A DNA stretch of 64,000 nucleotides from an uncultured Emticicia sp. (GTDB taxonomy: Bacteria; Bacteroidota; Bacteroidia; Cytophagales; Spirosomataceae): positions 1-64,000 of the forward strand of contig NZ_CALCZQ010000061.1 in NCBI RefSeq assembly GCF_937903345.1. The letters are read 5' to 3'. The position numbers and the translations under genes are program-made. Shown here piece by piece: positions 61,936-64,000 of this stretch (position 1 is the stretch's first letter; each line of letters opens with the position of its first letter). The notes beneath the pieces were generated by a model. That model saw only the letters and a list, made by a program, of their open reading frames with translations. It did no database searches and was not told where the DNA came from.

Positions 61936-62091
61936 TTATTTGTGTTTTTTCTCATCAGAAACAGATAATCTCTTTCTACCTCTAGCACGACGTGCAGAAA
62001 TTATTCTTCTTCCGTTAGCTGTTTCCATACGCTCACGGAATCCGTGTTTGTTACGACGCTTTCTATTTGATGGTTGGAATGTCCTTTTCAT
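61936..62091 (-). CDS. rpmH: 50S ribosomal protein L34
   Basis: The 51-residue protein starts MKRTFQPSNRKRRNKHGFR, the nearly invariant L34 opening, and continues RMETANGRRIISARRARGRK. It is highly basic and binds 23S rRNA. The start is the ATG at 62089-62091. It precedes rnpA as in most bacteria. The C-terminus has a short extra acidic/basic tail (SVSDEKKHK). Confidence 0.97.
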   Translation of the reverse strand: MKRTFQPSNRKRRNKHGFRERMETANGRRIISARRARGRKRLSVSDEKKHK

Positions 62092-62187
62092 TATATTTTT
62101 GTTATTTTTGTCCTTTGAATGCTAAATTCTAGAGTGCAAAAGTACTACTATTTTTTAAAACCACAAAATCCTAAAGAAAAAAACTAT

Positions 62188-63636
62188 ATGAAATATAAAA
62201 TATATTCCAAAAATAAAGCATCTCATTTCATTGACGTCGAATGTAGCATCGAAAACATCAAAAATGAAGAAATTGAACTTCAATTACCTTCTTGGCGGCC
62301 CGGGCGTTATGAATTACAAAATTTTGCTAAAAATATTCAAAGTTTTGAAGTTTTCGACGAAAATAATCAAAAACTAAAAGCATCAAAAATTACAAAAGAC
62401 CGCTGGAAAGTACATACCTGTGGAGCGACCCACATTACGGCAAAATATAATTATTATGCCAATGTGATCAATGGGGGAAGCAGTTTTGTCGATGAAAATA
62501 TTTTGTATGTAAACCCAGTAAACCTATGTATTTATGCAGAAGGTTATATAACTGAACCTTGCAAATTAGAATTATATAAAGCTGATAATCAAGAAATTGC
62601 GGGATTAAATGACCAACAAAAACTGGATGATGATCAAGTAAGCATGCTGTTTAATGATTTCTATCATTTGGCAGATTCACCTTTTATCGTCAGTTCGAAT
62701 TTAAAACATGACTTTTACGAAGTCGGAAAAGTAAAATTTAATATTTGGTTTGAAGGAAACCTTTCAAGAGACTATTTACACCAAATAAAAACCGATTTTA
62801 AAAAATTTACGGAAGAACAAATCAAACTTTTTGGTGAATTTCCTGAAAAAGCCTATCACTTTATTACATGGATTTTACCAAAACCCTATTATCATGGAGT
62901 TGAGCACCGAAGCTCTACGATGCAGGTTTTGGGGCCAGACGGTCAAGATTTTGAAGGTTCCACGACCGAAGAGCTTTATATTGATTTGCTGGGTTTGGCT
63001 TCACACGAGCTTTTTCATACTTGGAATATTTGTAAACTTCGCCCTGTTGAGCTGCTCCCTTATGACTACACGAAGGAAAATTATTTTTCGACCTGCTTCG
63101 TTGCCGAGGGTATAACGACTTATTATGGAGATTTGATGCTTTATCGTTCGGGGGTTTTCATTTTTAATCAATATTTTAAAGAATTGGAATCCTATTACAA
63201 ACGCCATTTTGACCACGCTAACAATGCCTCTCAATCACTTGTTGAATCTTCATGGGATTTATGGCTTGATGGCTATACCCAAAGCATTCCCGACCGCAAA
63301 GTTTCAGTGTACCATAAAGGGGCAATAGCCGCACAGATTTTGGATCTGCATCTTCAACGAGTTTCGGACAAAACTCGCTCTTTGGATAATGTAATGGCTT
63401 TGATGTGGCAGCGTTTCGGAAAATCTGAAAATGGCACGCCATTGAAAGGCTACACTTTGCAAGATTATAAAGATATTTGTGAGGAAGTGGCTGAGGAATC
63501 GCTTGATTGGTATTTTGAAAAATGTATTTTCGGTACAGAATCTCTTTTTAATTTACTCAACAGCTATCTTCAAGACATTGATTTGCAGATAGTTAGGAAC
63601 GAAGAAGGACTGGTTAAATTAGAAATCCTTAGTTAA
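62188..63636 (+). CDS. M61 family metallopeptidase (glycyl aminopeptidase-like)
   Basis: From the ATG at 62188 (MKYKIYSKNKASHFIDVECS) the protein has 482 residues; an open frame from 62119 adds a basic, non-family stretch. The N-terminal beta domain has LPSWRPGRYELQNFAKN, a family signature. The zinc site is GLASHELFHTWN (about residue 273), followed by LRPVEL and the downstream glutamate in FVAEGITTYYG. M61 enzymes release N-terminal glycine or alanine. The usual C-terminal PDZ domain appears missing or very short. No signal peptide is seen. Confidence 0.92.
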   Translation: MKYKIYSKNKASHFIDVECSIENIKNEEIELQLPSWRPGRYELQNFAKNIQSFEVFDENNQKLKASKITKDRWKVHTCGATHITAKYNYYANVINGGSSFVDENILYVNPVNLCIYAEGYITEPCKLELYKADNQEIAGLNDQQKLDDDQVSMLFNDFYHLADSPFIVSSNLKHDFYEVGKVKFNIWFEGNLSRDYLHQIKTDFKKFTEEQIKLFGEFPEKAYHFITWILPKPYYHGVEHRSSTMQVLGPDGQDFEGSTTEELYIDLLGLASHELFHTWNICKLRPVELLPYDYTKENYFSTCFVAEGITTYYGDLMLYRSGVFIFNQYFKELESYYKRHFDHANNASQSLVESSWDLWLDGYTQSIPDRKVSVYHKGAIAAQILDLHLQRVSDKTRSLDNVMALMWQRFGKSENGTPLKGYTLQDYKDICEEVAEESLDWYFEKCIFGTESLFNLLNSYLQDIDLQIVRNEEGLVKLEILS

Positions 63637-63688
63637 ATATTACCTCAAACACTCTTAATTATACATTATTCATTATCAATTAAAATAA

Positions 63689-64000
63689 ATGTTTTCATTC
63701 GACTACGACTACCGAATCCGTTACGCCGACATTGACCAAATGGGCTATATGTATTATGGAAATTATGCAAAACTCTACGAAATTGGTCGAGTAGAAGCTT
63801 TACGTTCATTGGGACTTCGTTACCGAGATTTAGAAGAAACAGGCATCATTATGCCAGTTTATGAAAATAAATCTCGTTTTATTTCACCTGCCAAATATGA
63901 TGATTTAGTAACCATTCGAGTGATTATCAGGGCATTACCTAAGGTTAGAATTATATTTCACTACGAAATATATGATAAGCAACAAACGCTTTTACACACT
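63689..64000 (+). CDS. acyl-CoA thioesterase (4HBT/YbgC-like), cut by window end
   Basis: The first 104 residues are present, starting at the ATG at 63689 (MFSFDYDYRIRYADIDQMGY). The hotdog-fold 4HBT motif is YADIDQMGYMYYGNYAKLYE, with the catalytic aspartate, and RYRDLEETGIIMPV follows. Family members hydrolyse short acyl-CoA thioesters. The 3' end lies beyond the window. It follows the M61 gene by 52 bases. Confidence 0.88.
   Translation, partial: MFSFDYDYRIRYADIDQMGYMYYGNYAKLYEIGRVEALRSLGLRYRDLEETGIIMPVYENKSRFISPAKYDDLVTIRVIIRALPKVRIIFHYEIYDKQQTLLHT

Noticed and set aside
1..64000. CRISPR array
   Set aside because: No regularly spaced direct repeats of 24-40 bases and no cas genes were seen.

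Overview
The window is AT-rich chromosomal DNA from a member of the Bacteroidota, most likely the order Cytophagales. The evidence is a fused lpxC/fabZ gene, type IX secretion C-terminal domains on large secreted proteins, promoters with a TAnnTTTG -7 element, weak ribosome binding sites, a Bacteroidetes-type conjugation apparatus (TraE/F/G/J/K/M/N) and a type III polyketide synthase next to a methyltransferase. The genus cannot be fixed from sequence reading alone.

Region 1 (about 1-9,200) is an accessory, defence-like island read mainly on the minus strand. It holds a two-TIR plus caspase operon (2,665-3,098, 2,259-2,663, 1,309-2,262) that looks like a Thoeris-type abortive-infection system with a protease effector. 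It also holds a four-helix membrane protein with a zinc-ribbon partner, an AAA ATPase with a 209-residue partner, and a P63C protein with an Xre/ImmA-IrrE metallopeptidase facing repeated palindromic operators. Several genes here carry one-base contractions in A runs.

Region 2 (about 9,200-23,140) is an integrated conjugative module: a serine recombinase with inverted repeats upstream, a GNAT gene broken by one amber codon, a Toprim primase-like protein, and a co-directional T4SS operon ending at a good terminator. No relaxase, coupling protein or tyrosine integrase is present in the window. The module stops just short of the 3' end of a tRNA gene with anticodon CAT, a typical integration position.

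Region 3 (about 23,200-34,900) is core cell-envelope chromosome: HD phosphohydrolase, lpxD, lpxC/fabZ, lpxA, an orphan ABC ATPase, queG, a secreted caspase with Tudor/chromo-like C-terminal domains, lpxK and a menC-type enolase. Two broken Uma2-family genes and one further broken small gene lie between them.

Region 4 (about 34,900-64,000) is mostly chromosomal. It contains a type III PKS, methyltransferase and CrtA-like set; two type IX-secreted fibronectin/gliding-type proteins; ybaB, a family 2 glycosyltransferase, coaE, ridA, rpe and clpP; a LytS/LytTR two-component pair; a cupredoxin-propeller protein, an FG-GAP protein and a DUF1080 protein encoded together; paired small lipoproteins; a BNR-propeller secreted protein; rnpA and rpmH; an M61 peptidase; and a thioesterase cut by the window end.

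A recurring theme is genes inactivated by a single event: in-frame stops in the GNAT gene, in a Uma2 gene, in a 64-codon gene and in an Xre regulator, and A-run slips in a TIR gene and a small membrane protein gene. Reads must be checked before deciding between sequencing error, phase variation and real decay.
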